This document shows, in pieces, positions 48,108-57,708 of a stretch of 64,000 bases of DNA (the stretch's first letter is position 1; the number at the start of each line of letters is the position of its first letter). The notes under the pieces are model-generated. The model worked only from the letters and a program-made list of their open reading frames with translations, did not search any database and was not told where the DNA came from. Source of the stretch: Corynebacterium stationis (GTDB taxonomy: Bacteria > Actinomycetota > Actinomycetes > Mycobacteriales > Mycobacteriaceae); assembly GCF_001941345.1 (NCBI RefSeq), contig NZ_CP009251.1, positions 992,001 to 1,056,000 on the forward strand. The letters are read 5' to 3'. The position numbers were made by a program, and so were the translations under genes.

Positions 48108-48149
48108 CGTCGAAGAATTTGACGTTAGGTGTAAACTAAGCAGCGTATG

Positions 48150-48337
48150 CATTGATCCGGCTATCACCGGGGAGTATTTCGGAAGAAAAGCACAGCTTGC
48201 GTGCTGATTAGAACCGGACGGGTGGGACCGAAATATCCTTCACTACCAATGAAGTGGGGCTTTAAGTGCCCAAGCAGGGTGGTACCGCGCACGCACAGTG
48301 CGTCCCTGTGGATACACACATCGACGAAGTGAAGGAT
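48150..48337 (+). promoter_or_regulatory. T-box riboswitch of ileS (translational, ultrashort stem I)
   Basis: AGGGTGGTACCGCG (48276-48289) is the T-box core that binds the tRNA acceptor end. A minimal hairpin CCGG-CTATCA-CCGG (48157-48170) shows the isoleucine codon ATC (48163-48165) in its loop as specifier. ATCCTTCACT (48235-48244) is perfectly complementary to AGTGAAGGAT (48328-48337), which contains the ileS ribosome site, so uncharged tRNA-Ile should free translation initiation. TAAACT (48132-48137) may be the -10. Confidence 0.9.
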
Positions 48338-48343
48338 TAATTA

Positions 48344-51300
48344 ATGGACGTAGGACACGTTTATCCCAAGGTTGATCTGACCGGTGGTTCCTCGAAATTC
48401 CCAGAGATGGAAACTGAGGTCCAAAAGTTTTGGGCTGAAGATGACACTTTTAAAGCCTCATTAGAACAAAGCAAAGGCAACCCAGAATATATCTTCTATG
48501 ATGGTCCTCCTTTTGCTAATGGCTTGCCGCACTATGGTCACCTGTTGACCGGTTATGTTAAAGACATCGTTCCGCGCTACCGCACCATGGCGGGAAACTA
48601 CGTACCGCGCGTCTTTGGCTGGGACTGCCACGGTCTGCCAGCGGAGTTAGAAGCAGAAAAGCAGCTCGGAATCACCGATAAGGGCCAGATCCACGATATG
48701 GGTCTGGAAAAGTTCAATGAGTACTGTGCTTCTTCTGTTCTGCGCTACACCGATGAGTGGGAAGAATACGTTACCCGCCAGGCTCGTTGGGTAGATTTCG
48801 AAAACGGCTACAAGACGATGGATCCGAACTACATGGAATCTGTCATCTGGGCGTTTAAGACCCTTTATGACAAGGGCCTTATCTACCAGGGCTTCCGCGT
48901 CCTGCCGTATTCCTGGGCTGAGCACACTCCACTGTCGAATCAGGAAACCCGCCTGGATGACTCCTACAAGATGCGCCAGGACCCAACCCTGACCGTAACT
49001 TTCCCGGTTACCGGTAATGCGCCAGAAGAGCTTGCCGATGCCGCATTCCTGGCCTGGACGACCACGCCATGGACCTTGCCTTCTAATCTGGCTTTGGCTG
49101 TACACCCAGAGGTTGACTACGCGCTGGTACGCGTGGGTGGTGACTCCGAATTTACTGGCCAGAAGTTTGTTTTGGCAGAGGCTCTCGTTGGTTCCTACGC
49201 TAAAGAACTGGGCGAAGACCATGAGGTTATGAAGACCTTCAAGGGTGCGGAACTCGAAGGTATTACTTATGAACCAATCTTTGATTACTTCAAGGACCAC
49301 GCAAATTCCTTCAAGATCCTGTTGGCTGACTACGTCACCACCGAAGACGGCACCGGTGTAGTTCACCAGGCTCCTGGCTTTGGTGAAGACGATATGGCAA
49401 CCACCGCGAAGTACGGCATTGAGCTGGTCATGCCTGTCGATGACGACGGCAAGTTCACCTCACTGACCCCTGAGTACGAAGGCCAGCTGGTATTCGATGC
49501 CAACAAGGACATCATCCGTGATCTCAAGGCCAAGGGCCGCGTCATCCGCCACGTCACCATCGAGCACTCCTACCCGCACTCCTGGCGTTCCGGTGAGCCT
49601 CTGATCTATAAGGCAATGCCAGCATGGTTCGTGAAAGTTTCCGCAGTCCGTGACCGTATGGTGGAGCTCAACCACAATGAGATTGAGTGGATGCCAGAGC
49701 ACGTGCGCGATGGCCAGTTCGGTAAGTGGCTCGAAGGCGCGCGCGACTGGAACATCTCCCGTTCGCGTTTCTGGGGTTCCCCAATCCCAGTGTGGATGTC
49801 TGATGATGACAAGTACCCACGCATCGATGTTTACGGTTCCTTGGATGAGCTGGAGCGCGACTTCGGCCAGCGTCCAAAGTCTTTGCACCGTCCACACATC
49901 GACGAGCTAGTGCGTCCAAACCCAGATGACCCAACTGGTAAGTCCATGATGCGCCGTGTTCCTGACGTTTTGGACGTATGGTTCGACTCTGGCTCCATGC
50001 CATTTGCGCAGGTGCATTACCCATTCGAGAACAAAGAATGGTTCGATACCCACTCGCCATCGGACTTCATCGTGGAGTACATCGGTCAGACCCGTGGCTG
50101 GTTCTACCTGCTGCACGTTTTGTCCACCGCACTCTTTGACCGCCCAGCATTCAAGAAGGTTGTCGCCCACGGCATCGTGCTTGGTGATGATGGCCTGAAG
50201 ATGTCCAAGTCCAAGGGCAACTACCCGAACGTCAATGAGGTCTTTGACCGTGACGGCTCCGATGCCATGCGTTGGTTCCTCATGTCTTCACCAATCCTGC
50301 GCGGCGGCAACCTGATTGTCACCGAGCAGGGCATTCGTGATGGTGTGCGCCAAGCACTGCTGCCAATCTGGAATGCGTACACCTTCTTGAACCTGTACGC
50401 CTCCGAGGACGCGAAGTTCGATACCAGCTCTGAGAATGTGCTGGATCGCTACATCCTGGCAAAGACTCATGACCTGGTAAAGAATGTCGATGAGGCACTG
50501 GCGAACACTGATATCTCCACCGCGACCCAAGAGGTACGCCAGTTCGCCGATGCGCTGACGAACTGGTACGTGCGTCGTTCCCGTGATCGTTTCTGGGAAG
50601 GCCAGGAAGCTCACCCAGAGGCATTCAACACCCTCTACACCGTGCTGCACACCGTCTCCCGTGCGGTCGCACCTTTGCTGCCGCACATCTCGGAGGTCAT
50701 CTACCGTGGTCTGACCGGCGAGCGCTCCGTGCACTTGACGGCGTTCCCGGAGGCAGAAGACTACCCAGCGGATGCCGCACTGGTTGAAGCGATGGATACC
50801 ACCCGCGCGGTGGCATCTGCTGCAAGTTCTGTGCGCAAGTCCAATAAGCTGCGTAACCGTCTGCCACTTCCAGCTCTGACTGTTGCTGTGGCAGATTCTG
50901 GCCAGCTCGAAGGCTTCAAGGACATCATCCGCGATGAGGTCAACGTCAAGGAAGTTATCTTGACCGATGACGTCGACTCCGTCGGCACCTTCGAGGTTGT
51001 CTGCAACGCTAAGGTGGCAGGTCCTCGTTTGGGCAAGGATGTCCAGCGTGCGATTAAGAACCTCAAGGCCGGCAACTACACCCGCGAGGGCGAAAACGTT
51101 GTTGTTGATGGTGATATCACCTTAAGCCCTGAGGAATACACCGAGCGCTTGCAGGCAGCGGATCCAAAGTCGACTGCACGCATCGATGGTCTTGATGGCC
51201 TGGTTGTTCTCAATACCGAGGTCACCGAGGGACTTGAGGCTGAAGGCTGGGCAGCGGATGTTATCCGTGGCCTGCAGGATGCCCGTAAGGCATCTGGCTT

Positions 51301-51487
51301 TGAGGTCTCCGACCGCATCAGCGTGGTCCTTTCTGTCCCAACAGACAAGAAGGAATGGGCAACCCGTCACGCAGACCACATCGCGGCAGAGACCTTGGCA
51401 ACCTCCTTTGAGGTCACCACTGAGGCGCTCGAGGGCGAAACCCACAACGTTCTCCCAGACGTTACCGCGAAGGTGGCCAAGAACTAA
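48344..51487 (+). CDS. ileS: isoleucyl-tRNA synthetase
   Basis: 1047 residues. Class I motifs HYGH (63-66) and KMSKS (619-623), the large editing domain between them, and the anticodon-binding and C-terminal parts are all present. Length and the [18 protein letters not shown] block mark the eukaryote-like IleRS type usual in actinobacteria, which in other members goes with natural mupirocin tolerance. Controlled by the T-box immediately upstream. Confidence 0.96.
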   Translation: MDVGHVYPKVDLTGGSSKFPEMETEVQKFWAEDDTFKASLEQSKGNPEYIFYDGPPFANGLPHYGHLLTGYVKDIVPRYRTMAGNYVPRVFGWDCHGLPAELEAEKQLGITDKGQIHDMGLEKFNEYCASSVLRYTDEWEEYVTRQARWVDFENGYKTMDPNYMESVIWAFKTLYDKGLIYQGFRVLPYSWAEHTPLSNQETRLDDSYKMRQDPTLTVTFPVTGNAPEELADAAFLAWTTTPWTLPSNLALAVHPEVDYALVRVGGDSEFTGQKFVLAEALVGSYAKELGEDHEVMKTFKGAELEGITYEPIFDYFKDHANSFKILLADYVTTEDGTGVVHQAPGFGEDDMATTAKYGIELVMPVDDDGKFTSLTPEYEGQLVFDANKDIIRDLKAKGRVIRHVTIEHSYPHSWRSGEPLIYKAMPAWFVKVSAVRDRMVELNHNEIEWMPEHVRDGQFGKWLEGARDWNISRSRFWGSPIPVWMSDDDKYPRIDVYGSLDELERDFGQRPKSLHRPHIDELVRPNPDDPTGKSMMRRVPDVLDVWFDSGSMPFAQVHYPFENKEWFDTHSPSDFIVEYIGQTRGWFYLLHVLSTALFDRPAFKKVVAHGIVLGDDGLKMSKSKGNYPNVNEVFDRDGSDAMRWFLMSSPILRGGNLIVTEQGIRDGVRQALLPIWNAYTFLNLYASEDAKFDTSSENVLDRYILAKTHDLVKNVDEALANTDISTATQEVRQFADALTNWYVRRSRDRFWEGQEAHPEAFNTLYTVLHTVSRAVAPLLPHISEVIYRGLTGERSVHLTAFPEAEDYPADAALVEAMDTTRAVASAASSVRKSNKLRNRLPLPALTVAVADSGQLEGFKDIIRDEVNVKEVILTDDVDSVGTFEVVCNAKVAGPRLGKDVQRAIKNLKAGNYTREGENVVVDGDITLSPEEYTERLQAADPKSTARIDGLDGLVVLNTEVTEGLEAEGWAADVIRGLQDARKASGFEVSDRISVVLSVPTDKKEWATRHADHIAAETLATSFEVTTEALEGETHNVLPDVTAKVAKN

Positions 51488-51649
51488 GGCTATTTCTTAA
51501 CCTTCGCGTCGTGCCTTGATGAGAGGCTCACACCTGAAGTCCGGCTCTATGTCAAAACCTCTTGTAGGTCTTGGCGAAGAGACGGGCTTTTTCATCTGCA
51601 GACCTGAGCGCAAACGTGACGAAGATGATTGCTCAAAACTTCTACCTAG

Positions 51650-51655
51650 TAGTAT
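51650..51655 (+). promoter_or_regulatory. -10 of a leaderless EamA transporter transcript
   Basis: TAGTAT lies 7 bp before the GTG at 51663. This supports that start over the upstream ATG at 51516. Confidence 0.45.
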
Positions 51656-51662
51656 TCCGAAT

Positions 51663-52505
51663 GTGAATAGTCAGGGTCAGGTAAGTCTCGTGGCGCCCGC
51701 GGTCATGGTGATATCCGGTGCGTCGTTGTACGCGGGTGCTGCGGTGGCGGTGGGGCTCTTTGAAAGCTTTTCGCCGTTTATCGTCGCGTGGTTTCGCGTC
51801 GCGGCGGCCGGGGTTATTTTGCTGCTTTTATACCGGCCCAAGCTGCGTGTCTTCGGGGGTGTAGCAGGGCGTAATGCCGCGATCTATGGCGTGATGACGA
51901 TGGCGATGAATATGTCTTTTTATCAATCGCTGAATCACATTCCCATGGGCACCGCGGTAGCCATTGAGTTTTTAGGGCCCATCGTGGTGGCGGCGTGGGG
52001 TTCGAGAGTTCTGCGTGACTGGGTGGCGCTGATTTTTGCAGCCCTCGGTGTGCTCGTGATTTCTGGTGCCACGTGGTCGGATAACGCAGTCGGCATCCTG
52101 TGGGCTTTAACAGCCGGGCTATTTTGGGCCGGCTATATTGTCATCTCCAGCCATATTGCCGCAGATCGAGAAAATTCCCGGCAATCCATGGCGGTAGGCT
52201 TTAGCTACGCTGGCCTTCTGGCTTTACCAGTGATGTGGTTGATGTGGCCAGAAGACCCAGGGATTCCGGGAATAACGATTATTGGTCTTGCCGCAGGGCT
52301 GGGCCTTTTATCGGCAGCCATCCCTTATGGCTTAGACCAGGTGGTCCTGCGCATGGCAGGCCCGAGTCTGTTTGCCCTGCTGCAAGCTATCTTGCCGGTG
52401 GTCGCAGCCATTATCGGCGCGATAGCTTTGGGACAGTGGCTAACGCCCGCAGAGATGATCGGCATCGTGCTGATCATGGCCGCGGTGGCGCTGCGCCGTA
52501 ACTAA
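51663..52505 (+). CDS. EamA/RhaT family transporter (RhtA-like exporter)
   Basis: 280 residues from the GTG at 51663; the upstream extension (49 residues) is hydrophilic, Cys-containing and unlike the family. About ten helices in two EamA repeats, with FSPFIVAWFRVAAAG and MNMSFYQSLNHIPMGTAVAIEFLGPI characteristic of the RhtA threonine/homoserine exporter branch. Substrate not proven. Convergent with mtlD with 17 bp between the stops and no clear terminator. Confidence 0.82.
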   Translation: MNSQGQVSLVAPAVMVISGASLYAGAAVAVGLFESFSPFIVAWFRVAAAGVILLLLYRPKLRVFGGVAGRNAAIYGVMTMAMNMSFYQSLNHIPMGTAVAIEFLGPIVVAAWGSRVLRDWVALIFAALGVLVISGATWSDNAVGILWALTAGLFWAGYIVISSHIAADRENSRQSMAVGFSYAGLLALPVMWLMWPEDPGIPGITIIGLAAGLGLLSAAIPYGLDQVVLRMAGPSLFALLQAILPVVAAIIGAIALGQWLTPAEMIGIVLIMAAVALRRN

Positions 52506-52522
52506 GCGCAATTAGTTCGCAA

Positions 52523-54010
52523 CTAAGTGCGTGCGGCAAGCAGTTTGTCCAAGGTGGCTTCGGAGCCAACCTCGTGCAGGCTGCGCAGCGTATCGGCATA
52601 AGCGGTGGTGAACTCTTCGTTGTCGACTAAGTCGCCAAAGACTTCGCGGTCGCGCAGAAATGCCAGGATATCCTCGTGGTTACCGGAGGCATTTTCTTTC
52701 AGGCGATCGGCCATGCGGTCATTGATAGCAATTGCTTCGCCGTGCTCATCGACGCCTTCGGCATAGCGCGCCCAGGAGGCAACAATCGCTGCCGACAAGG
52801 TGACCGGCGCTTGGCCGGATTCGAGGTTTTCACGCACCACGGGCAAGAGCCACTTCGGGATACGGTCAGAAGATTCCGCACATAGGCGAGCCACGGTATC
52901 TTTAATCGCAGCGTTACCAAAGCGTGCGATCAGCTGGTGGCGGTAGGCATCCAAATCCACACCCGGCAGTGGGCGCAGGGAAGGAGTGCCTTCATCTTCC
53001 ATGTACGCCAGCAAGAATTCGGCAAAGCGTGGATCGGCCATGACGTCGTGGACGTAGCGGTGACCAGCCAAGTAGCCGAAGTAGCATAGGCCCTGGTGCG
53101 AGGCGTTGAGCAAACGCAGCTTCATCAACTCATAAGGGACAACGTCTTGGACTAGTTCCACGCCAACCTTGTCGAAGGCTGGGCGACCAGCAGCGAATTT
53201 ATCCTCTAGTACCCACTGGGTGAAGTCCTCACAGACCACAGGCCAGGCATCGACGTAGTCAAGGTCCTCGCGGTCGGCATCGGTGGTCTCAGGAGTAATG
53301 CGGTCGACCATGGAATTCGGGAATGGCACGTTCTCATCAATCCAGGTGGCAAGTTCCGCGTCGATTGCACCAGCAAAGCTTAGGAACATGCGGTGTGCCA
53401 TCTCGCCATTGCCCTGGATATTATCGCAAGACATCACGGTAAAAGGCACGGTGTTTCCAGCGCGCCGGGCGATCAGGCCTGCGGTAATAAGGCCATAGAA
53501 GGTGCGCAGGTCATCGGTCTTGCCAGCCTTCAAGTCAGCGATATCGGCAGCTACCTGTGGGTTGTCAAAGTTGAATTCACCGCGCACGTGGTCAAAGTTA
53601 TACCCTCCCTCGGTAACGGTTAGAGAAACGATCTTGATGGAAGCATCGGCAAGCACTGCGACGGCATTGGCAGGATCTTCCGGGGTGTACAGGTAATCAA
53701 TGATGGAGCCAATCACGCGCGAGGATTGCTGGCCATCGGGAGTCTTTTCCGTCAGCGTGTAGAGAAAGTCCTGGGACTTGAGTGCGTCGCGCATGCGGAT
53801 ATCGCTGGGCATTACACCCATGCCGATGATGCCGAAGTCCATGGCTTCGCCTTGGAGCATGAGCTTATCGATGTACAACGCCTGGTGCGCACGGTGGAAC
53901 CCACCGACGCCGAAGTGCACGACTCCAGCAGTGACCTGCGAGCGGTCATATTCTGGGCCCTGAACTGGGAGCTCATTAAGGTTTGCTTGGGAAAGTTGAG
54001 TGGTAGTCAT
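52523..54010 (-). CDS. mtlD: mannitol/arabitol 2-dehydrogenase
   Basis: 495-residue long-chain polyol dehydrogenase. VVHFGVGGFHRAHQALYIDKL is the NAD loop, NIQGNGEMAHR and MVDRITPET are family blocks, and KLRLLNASHQGLCYFGYL carries the catalytic Lys and His region. It oxidises D-mannitol to fructose and, in C. glutamicum, D-arabitol to xylulose. Follows rbtT by 6 bp on the same strand; the xylulose would go to XylB encoded across the divergent promoter. Confidence 0.93.
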   Translation of the reverse strand: MTTTQLSQANLNELPVQGPEYDRSQVTAGVVHFGVGGFHRAHQALYIDKLMLQGEAMDFGIIGMGVMPSDIRMRDALKSQDFLYTLTEKTPDGQQSSRVIGSIIDYLYTPEDPANAVAVLADASIKIVSLTVTEGGYNFDHVRGEFNFDNPQVAADIADLKAGKTDDLRTFYGLITAGLIARRAGNTVPFTVMSCDNIQGNGEMAHRMFLSFAGAIDAELATWIDENVPFPNSMVDRITPETTDADREDLDYVDAWPVVCEDFTQWVLEDKFAAGRPAFDKVGVELVQDVVPYELMKLRLLNASHQGLCYFGYLAGHRYVHDVMADPRFAEFLLAYMEDEGTPSLRPLPGVDLDAYRHQLIARFGNAAIKDTVARLCAESSDRIPKWLLPVVRENLESGQAPVTLSAAIVASWARYAEGVDEHGEAIAINDRMADRLKENASGNHEDILAFLRDREVFGDLVDNEEFTTAYADTLRSLHEVGSEATLDKLLAART

Positions 54011-54016
54011 AAAAAA

Positions 54017-55339
54017 TTAGGCTCCTTTGGATACTTCAGAAACTTCAGAAAGGGTTTTTACAGCAGGCACGCCGTCAAAGCCAGGCTGGGTACCGCGCAG
54101 GCTGTGCGCCATGAATGCGGCGGCGGCGAAAAGCGCGAGGAAGATAAAGATCAGCCCGGTTGCGCCAACGAGTGGGTAGAAGATGGCAACGAGTGCAGGA
54201 CCTGCTGCTACTGCGCCACCGACGCCCAAGTTGTAGGCAGCCATGGCGGCACCGGGGCGCTCTGGGTTGAGGGAGACAGCGATGGGGGAAAGTGGCACGA
54301 AACCTGCCAGGGAGACACCGAAGAGTGCGCCGCAGGCCAAGGTCAGGGCAAAGCCGAGGCCATCCGGCAGGCCGATTTCGACAGAGAGCATGGGGACGAA
54401 ATAGACCAAAGCCAAGGTCACGCCACAGGATACGGCGCCGGCCCACACGGTGGTCTTGGACCAGCCGAACTTATCGCCGATGCGGCCATAGAAGGGGTTA
54501 AAGGGCAGGTTGACCGCATAAATGACGGTGGTGAGAATCAAAAACCATGCCAGCGGCCACTCTAAGCGCTCAGTGAAGTAGGCAGGAAAGAAGACCGCCA
54601 TGGCGTAGGTGGGAATGGAATTGATGGTGCGGATGTAGACCACAAAACGTGCACGACGGTCTTTGATGAGCAGCTTGAAAGAAGCACCGAGAGTCTCAGA
54701 GACATCTTCAGGGTTTTCAACCAGTGCCTTGCGGCCGATGCGTTCTTTGACACCGATGAGCGCGCACACCGCACCGATGATCACCAGCACGAGGGAGACC
54801 CACAAGGTTTCATAGAAGCTTAAGTTAAACCACGCCATGGATACTGTCGCGGTCAGCGCACCCAACGTCGGGAGGCCGGCGGAGAAGGCGACGTAGAACC
54901 AGCCGGTTGCCGTGCCGAGCTTTTCAGCAGGGGAGACTGCGGTAATCCACACCAAGAAGCCATAGGCGAAGAGTGGATAGCCAAAGCCACGCAGGCCATA
55001 GCTTAGGAAAATCAGGGTGGTGGAGCTGCTGGTCAGTGCAAGGAGCAAGAAGGCGAGCTCAAAGACGACCCAGACGCCAGCGCCCAATGCCATCACGCGG
55101 CGTGGGCCCCACAGGTCTGATAGCGCAGCGGCGAAGAATGCAGCAATTGCAACCGCGATGCCATAGAGCGTGACCAAAAGGCCAGCGCGGGAGACAGTAA
55201 AGCCGTGCTCGGATGAAAGGAAAGGTTCTAAGATATTGGTTTCGACACCATCGCCAATCATGAAGATTGCTAGGCCGATGAAGCCCCAGATGAGTGCGCG
55301 CGGGATACCAAGTCTTTCGGTTAATGGTTCCTGTGACAT
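54017..55339 (-). CDS. rbtT: MFS polyol transporter RbtT
   Basis: 440 residues, 12 helices. The cytoplasmic signature DLWGPRRVMALG follows helix 2 and GRIGDKFGWSKT follows helix 8. Homologous in arrangement to the C. glutamicum RbtT-MtlD pair for D-arabitol uptake. The AGGAACC-type site before the ATG is weak. First gene of the minus-strand operon, divergent from atlR with 142 bp between starts. Confidence 0.85.
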   Translation of the reverse strand: MSQEPLTERLGIPRALIWGFIGLAIFMIGDGVETNILEPFLSSEHGFTVSRAGLLVTLYGIAVAIAAFFAAALSDLWGPRRVMALGAGVWVVFELAFLLLALTSSSTTLIFLSYGLRGFGYPLFAYGFLVWITAVSPAEKLGTATGWFYVAFSAGLPTLGALTATVSMAWFNLSFYETLWVSLVLVIIGAVCALIGVKERIGRKALVENPEDVSETLGASFKLLIKDRRARFVVYIRTINSIPTYAMAVFFPAYFTERLEWPLAWFLILTTVIYAVNLPFNPFYGRIGDKFGWSKTTVWAGAVSCGVTLALVYFVPMLSVEIGLPDGLGFALTLACGALFGVSLAGFVPLSPIAVSLNPERPGAAMAAYNLGVGGAVAAGPALVAIFYPLVGATGLIFIFLALFAAAAFMAHSLRGTQPGFDGVPAVKTLSEVSEVSKGA

Positions 55340-55383
55340 GTAATAGACTCCGTTTCAGTGTAGGACACCGTCACATTTCGTGA

Positions 55384-55452
55384 TGCTGTTAAAACTAACA
55401 CGGATTTAACAAAATGATGTTATAAATAACGTAATTGATGTTAAAATTCACA
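55384..55452. promoter_or_regulatory. candidate AtlR operators in the rbtT-atlR intergenic region
   Basis: TGTTA(A/T)AA occurs at 55387, 55418 and 55439, spaced 31 and 21 bp, close to three and two helical turns. An inverted copy TTAACAAAA lies at 55406. AT-rich -10 sequences for both directions (TATAAC minus, TATAAA plus) lie within the same block. Confidence 0.5.
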
Positions 55453-55481
55453 GAACTAGTGATGAAAGTAAAGGTGCATCC

Positions 55482-56297
55482 ATGTCTAGCCCCGTAGAAT
55501 CCCGGCGCGCGGAGATTGTAAATACCGTGCGTGAACACGGGCATGCACGGGTAGATGACCTGTCGCAACGCTTAGGCGTCAGCATTATGACCATCCACCG
55601 TGATTTAGACGTGTTGGCCGAAGAAGGCCTGATTGAACGGGTGCGCGGTGGTGCGGAGTTTGTCGAGCCAGAGTTTGCCGAAACCAATGTGGTGACCCGC
55701 CGTGAAACTAATATCGCGGTGAAAAAGGCACTCGCTGCGCATGTAGCAGCGCTTATTAATGCTGGCGATATCGTGGCTTTAGATGATTCCACCACGGTTG
55801 AATACTGCGTCCCAGATGTCCTAGAAGCACGCCCGATGGGGATTATTACCCATTCCTTGCGGGTGATGCAGCAGGTATCTGCGCAAGCCCCGCAGGTGTT
55901 GTTAACTGGTGCGGGCGGAAGGTTTTGCCATGAGACGGGGTCTTTTCTAGGCCAAGCGACGTGCTCCGCGGTAGAAAGGCTCAATGCGACGGTGTCGATT
56001 GTCTCGACCACGTGCATTAATGCGGCCGGTATTTATCACCCGGATGAAGATGCGGCGATTACCAAATCTGCTTTTGTGCGTCTAGGTACGCGCAAGATTT
56101 TGGTGTCTGATTCCTCGAAATTCGATAATGTCGGCATGCATTTTGTGGCGCGACTGAGCGAATTTGATGACATCATTATTGATAACAACTTAGATGCGGA
56201 CCAGCGCGCACTTTTAAAGAATACGGGCGCTACCATTCACCTTGTTGAAACATCCGTGCCCACTCCGACGCTGCAGCCACCTTCGGTATTGAAGTAG
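55482..56297 (+). CDS. atlR: DeoR-family repressor AtlR
   Basis: 271 residues. The N-terminal winged helix is RRAEIVNTVREHGHARVDDLSQRLGVSIMTIHRDLDVLAEEGLIERVRGGA, and the C-terminal sugar-phosphate-sensing domain has DSSKFDNVGMHFVA. By analogy with C. glutamicum it represses the polyol genes and is relieved by arabitol or a derived phosphate. Located between rbtT-mtlD and xylB; 30 bp before xylB. Confidence 0.88.
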   Translation: MSSPVESRRAEIVNTVREHGHARVDDLSQRLGVSIMTIHRDLDVLAEEGLIERVRGGAEFVEPEFAETNVVTRRETNIAVKKALAAHVAALINAGDIVALDDSTTVEYCVPDVLEARPMGIITHSLRVMQQVSAQAPQVLLTGAGGRFCHETGSFLGQATCSAVERLNATVSIVSTTCINAAGIYHPDEDAAITKSAFVRLGTRKILVSDSSKFDNVGMHFVARLSEFDDIIIDNNLDADQRALLKNTGATIHLVETSVPTPTLQPPSVLK

Positions 56298-56327
56298 CCA
56301 GAAATAGAAATAGAGCGAGAATTCACA

Positions 56328-57698
56328 ATGACTTATGTTCTTGGCATTGACTCTTCCACGCAGTCGTGCAAAGCGGTATTGGTTGATGCTGCTTCAGGCG
56401 AAATCGTAGATCAAGCTCGTGCTAGCCACCCAGGCGGGACGCAAGTAGATCCGGCGGAGTGGATTGCGGCTCTGGACAAGGCCACCGATGGCCTGCTTAA
56501 GAAAGCTGATGCCGTCGCCGTTGCTGGTCAACAGCACGGCATGGTGGCCTTGGATAAAGATAATCACACCGTGCGTGATGCCATGTTGTGGAATGATGTG
56601 TCCTCAGCTGATGCTGCTGCAGCGCTTGTCGATGAATTAGGTGGCCGCAAAAAGACCGTCGACCTGACGGGTTCTGTGCTGGTGGCTTCTTTTACCGGCA
56701 CCAAGTTGCGCTGGTTGCGCGATAATGAACCGGACAATGCCCAGCGGGTCTCGAAGGTTGTGCTGCCGCACGATTATCTCACCTGGCATCTAGGTCAGCG
56801 CCAGGATTTTACCACCGACCACGGTGATGCCTCCGGTACTGGCTATTACTCCACGCGCGAGCGCCGCTTCTTACCCGAATTAGCTGAGCAATTCTTAGGC
56901 CATAGCGTTAAGCTGCCGCGTATTGCAGAGCCCAGTGAGATTGTGGGACGTACTTCTTCGGGTGCTGCGATCGCCGCGGGTACTGGCGATAATATGGCTG
57001 CCGCCCTGGGCTTAGATTTGCAGCCCGGTGATGTGTGCGTATCCGTTGGTACCTCTGGTGTAGCGAGCGCCTGGAGTGCAGAAAGCGTACACGATGAAAC
57101 TGGTTTGGTCACCGGTTTCACCGATGCCACTGGGGCATACTTGCCACTGGCATGTACGTTAAATGGCGCGAAGGTGCTCGATTTCGCAGCCAACCTTTTG
57201 GGAGTTGACCACCACGGGCTCTCCGAAATGGCGCTTGCGGGTAATTCTTCAGTAACACTATTGCCGTATTTCGACGGTGAGCGCACTCCCAACCGGCCAC
57301 ATGCCAGCGGATTGCTCACCGGCCTGCGCACCGATACCACCCGTGAGGACTTTGCACGCGGAGTGGTCGAAGGCTTGCTGTGTTCTATGCTCGATGCCAT
57401 TGAGGCAGTCGAAAAAGCCATGGGACATAAGGCCAAGCGCGTGTTATTAACCGGTGGCGCCGCACGCAGTCAAGCGATGCAACAGCTTGCCCCGAGTATC
57501 TTCGGCGTCGATGTCATCTTGCCTGCACCCGGCGAATATGTCGCCTTGGGTGCTGCCCGTCAAGCAGCGTGGGCATTATCTGGTGAAGATGCACCACCGC
57601 AGTGGGATCTGGCGGGCACGACAACACATAGCGGTGAAGCTAACCTGGAAACTGTTGCCCGCTATCAGAAACTTCGGGATTTGACCGCGAGCTTCTAG
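56328..57698 (+). CDS. xylB: xylulokinase
   Basis: 456 residues, FGGY family. VLGIDSSTQSCKAVLVD is the N-terminal phosphate loop, GQQHGMVALD and GDNMAAALGL are the substrate/fold blocks, and LLTGGAARSQAMQQLAPSIFG is the C-terminal FGGY signature. It phosphorylates D-xylulose to xylulose-5-phosphate, which joins the pentose phosphate pathway. Cotranscribed with atlR. Its TAG stop is the first half of a -10 for dinB. Confidence 0.93.
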   Translation: MTYVLGIDSSTQSCKAVLVDAASGEIVDQARASHPGGTQVDPAEWIAALDKATDGLLKKADAVAVAGQQHGMVALDKDNHTVRDAMLWNDVSSADAAAALVDELGGRKKTVDLTGSVLVASFTGTKLRWLRDNEPDNAQRVSKVVLPHDYLTWHLGQRQDFTTDHGDASGTGYYSTRERRFLPELAEQFLGHSVKLPRIAEPSEIVGRTSSGAAIAAGTGDNMAAALGLDLQPGDVCVSVGTSGVASAWSAESVHDETGLVTGFTDATGAYLPLACTLNGAKVLDFAANLLGVDHHGLSEMALAGNSSVTLLPYFDGERTPNRPHASGLLTGLRTDTTREDFARGVVEGLLCSMLDAIEAVEKAMGHKAKRVLLTGGAARSQAMQQLAPSIFGVDVILPAPGEYVALGAARQAAWALSGEDAPPQWDLAGTTTHSGEANLETVARYQKLRDLTASF

Positions 57699-57701
57699 AC
57701 T
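57696..57701 (+). promoter_or_regulatory. -10 overlapping the xylB stop codon, leaderless dinB transcript
   Basis: TAGACT starts with the xylB stop and ends 7 bp before the dinB ATG. There is no ribosome site in the 10-bp gap. Confidence 0.45.
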
Positions 57702-57708
57702 TAGAAGT

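Noticed and set aside
53726..54565. 279-codon plus-strand frame across mtlD and rbtT
   Set aside because: Composition (His/Gly/Glu/Cys-rich, no domain) is that of an antisense shadow of two well-supported genes.
52506..57708. Mobile element carrying the polyol genes
   Set aside because: No integrase, transposase, tRNA target or flanking direct repeats were seen at either border.
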